Below, piece after piece: positions 62,893 to 64,000 of a stretch of 64,000 nt of DNA. Numbering within the stretch: position 1 is the stretch's first letter; every line of letters starts with the position of its first letter. The DNA comes from CALDTK01 sp965213735 (lineage in GTDB: Bacteria; Bacteroidota; Bacteroidia; Chitinophagales; Saprospiraceae), in assembly GCA_965213735.1 (NCBI GenBank), contig CBDCAB010000006.1, positions 2,108,001-2,172,000 on the forward strand, in the 5' to 3' direction. Below the pieces are notes generated by a model. It saw only the letters and a list, made by a program, of their open reading frames with translations, did not search any database and was not told where the DNA came from. Both the position numbers and the translations under genes were made by a program.

Positions 62893-62941
62893 AGCACCGG
62901 GTGACGAGGCGATTGGCCGCAGCCCGGTGCTTCTCAACAAA
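62893..62941 (+). other. RNA hairpin in the atpE-atpF spacer
   Basis: AGCACCGGG (62893-62901) pairs perfectly with CCCGGTGCT (62933-62941) across a 31-base loop. No T-run follows, so it is not a simple terminator. Confidence 0.55.
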
Positions 62942-62982
62942 GACTTCTTCGCGCCACCGCCGCAACGCATACAATTCACGCC

Positions 62983-63495
62983 ATGCTTTTTTTAGCTGCA
63001 AACTCCCTGATCGCCCCAACTGTGGGAATGGTCTTCTGGGCGCTCGTAATCTTCGGGTTGACGTGGCTGTTCCTCGGACGTTTTACGTTTAAGCCGATCG
63101 CCCACGCCCTCCGCGAGCGAGAAGACACTATTAATGGTGCCCTTGCCGAGGCAGACAAAGCACGTGCTGAAATGGCTCGGATACGCGAGCAAAACGCCGC
63201 TGCCCTCAAACAACAGCAAGAAGAACGCACCGCCATGATGCGTGAAGCCAAGGACGCAAAAGAGCAAATCATCCGCGAAGCCAAGGCAGAGGCAAAAGTG
63301 ATCAGTAACCGAATGATCGCCGATGCTCAACACGAAATAGAAGCGCAAAAAGTAGCTGCCTTAGTAGAAGTGAAAAACTCCGCCGGACAGCTAGCGATCG
63401 ACGTGGCTCAGAAGGTGCTACGCAACCAGCTCGCTGATCCTGCAGCTCAGACCCGCTATGCTGAAACCCTCATCAGCGAGATCAAGCTCAACTAA
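62983..63495 (+). CDS. atpF: F-type ATP synthase subunit b
   Basis: 170 residues: one N-terminal membrane helix (GMVFWALVIFGLTWLFLG) followed by a long charged amphipathic coiled coil (EADKARAEMARIREQNAAAL, then AKDAKEQIIREAKAEAK). It forms the peripheral stalk linking Fo to F1. The next gene starts directly after its TAA. Confidence 0.95.
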   Translation: MLFLAANSLIAPTVGMVFWALVIFGLTWLFLGRFTFKPIAHALREREDTINGALAEADKARAEMARIREQNAAALKQQQEERTAMMREAKDAKEQIIREAKAEAKVISNRMIADAQHEIEAQKVAALVEVKNSAGQLAIDVAQKVLRNQLADPAAQTRYAETLISEIKLN

Positions 63496-64000
63496 ATGAG
63501 TGTCCAAACACGTGTCGCCACACCTTACGCTAAGTCGCTACTCGACCTCGCCCGTGAGCGCGGACAGGTGGATGCGGTGACCACTAACATGCAGCACTTC
63601 AATGAGTCGGTGAAGAATCCCGACCTGCGCTCCATGTTGACTAGTCCCGTCATCAGCGGCGATAAAAAGTTGAAGGTGCTCGATGCCCTTTTTGGCAACT
63701 ACGACGAAATTACGAAGGCCTTTCTGCGCATCGTCACGGAAAAAAATCGGGAGGAGGTCCTACCCGCTATTGCCAACGAGTATATGCGCATCTACCGCGA
63801 GGAAAAGGGCATTTCTCAAGTTAAAGTTACGAGTGCAGCTCCGCTGTCTGCGACTGCCATAGATTCGATTCAGGCCAAGCTGCGCTCCGATGGGCTGGTC
63901 GACAAGATTATCGAACTCGAAACTGTCGTCGACCCGAGCCTTCTCGGTGGATTCATCATTGAGGTTGGCGACCGCTATTATGATGCAAGTGCTCGCGCAC
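63496..64000 (+). CDS. atpH: F-type ATP synthase delta subunit (3' end outside window)
   Basis: ATG at 63496, directly after the atpF stop; 168 codons are visible. RVATPYAKSLLDLARERGQV is the family N-terminus, VISGDKKLKVLDALFG and a C-terminal LLGGFIIEVGDRYYDASAR segment complete the OSCP/delta fold. It connects the top of F1 to the b stalk. The frame remains open at the window end. Confidence 0.95.
   Translation, partial: MSVQTRVATPYAKSLLDLARERGQVDAVTTNMQHFNESVKNPDLRSMLTSPVISGDKKLKVLDALFGNYDEITKAFLRIVTEKNREEVLPAIANEYMRIYREEKGISQVKVTSAAPLSATAIDSIQAKLRSDGLVDKIIELETVVDPSLLGGFIIEVGDRYYDASARA

Overview
The window looks like chromosome from a moderately GC-rich marine-type Bacteroidota, most plausibly in or near the Saprospiria/Lewinella group (inferred from gene content, not from a marker gene). 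Supporting signs are about seven secreted proteins with type IX secretion (T9SS) C-terminal sorting domains, a GLPGLI-family protein beside a CarboxypepD_reg outer-membrane barrel, SusC-like barrel architecture, two exact matches to the Bacteroidota TAnnTTTG -7 promoter element, few Shine-Dalgarno sequences, many GTG/TTG starts, and a mevalonate-pathway HMG-CoA reductase. No rRNA, tRNA, CRISPR array, prophage or insertion sequence was recognised.

Layout. 1-931: 5' part of a GMC oxidoreductase (minus strand). 1283-10304: a tightly packed, partly overlapping seven-gene plus-strand operon: class I HMG-CoA reductase, UbiA-like prenyltransferase, PEP-utilising/rifampin-phosphotransferase-like enzyme, DUF3419 (BtaA-like) aminocarboxypropyl transferase, phytol/dolichol-kinase-like protein, GNAT-like protein and AMP-forming acyl ligase. 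It reads as an uncharacterised isoprenoid or lipid biosynthetic cluster and is the best candidate here for a new system. 10338-13997: a DUF1800/DUF1501/Rieske set on the same strand. 13994-19000: outer-membrane barrel, Crp/Fnr regulator and a polytopic membrane protein. 19523-26323: two paralogous adhesin/tail-fibre-like surface proteins and a secreted metzincin protease. 26298-29904: PAS histidine kinase, EamA transporter and free-methionine sulfoxide reductase. 29982-36809: a TetR-controlled RND efflux operon (tetR-tolC-adaptor-pump). 37030-40593: a giant beta-helix surface protein with a 441-nt internal repeat. 40977-49218: GLPGLI/barrel pair, uvrB, an arginyl-transferase-like protein, DUF2141 and a small T9SS protein. 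50125-55842: secreted thioredoxin-fold protein, holB-PSP1 pair and lpdA. 56358-60164: a PhoX-like protein and an unusual long di-haem peroxidase. 60172-64000: TerC-family protein, then the start of the F-type ATP synthase operon (atpB-E-F-H, cut by the window end).

Across the window a 16-nt motif, GTTTTGGCGAAAGCTG, recurs about 15 times (four perfect copies) in both orientations and several reading frames, mostly inside genes. It behaves like a genome-wide iterated motif. Convergent gene pairs are packed to the limit, twice sharing one CTAG as overlapping stop codons. All functional statements come from reading translated sequence and remembered family motifs; no database search was run.
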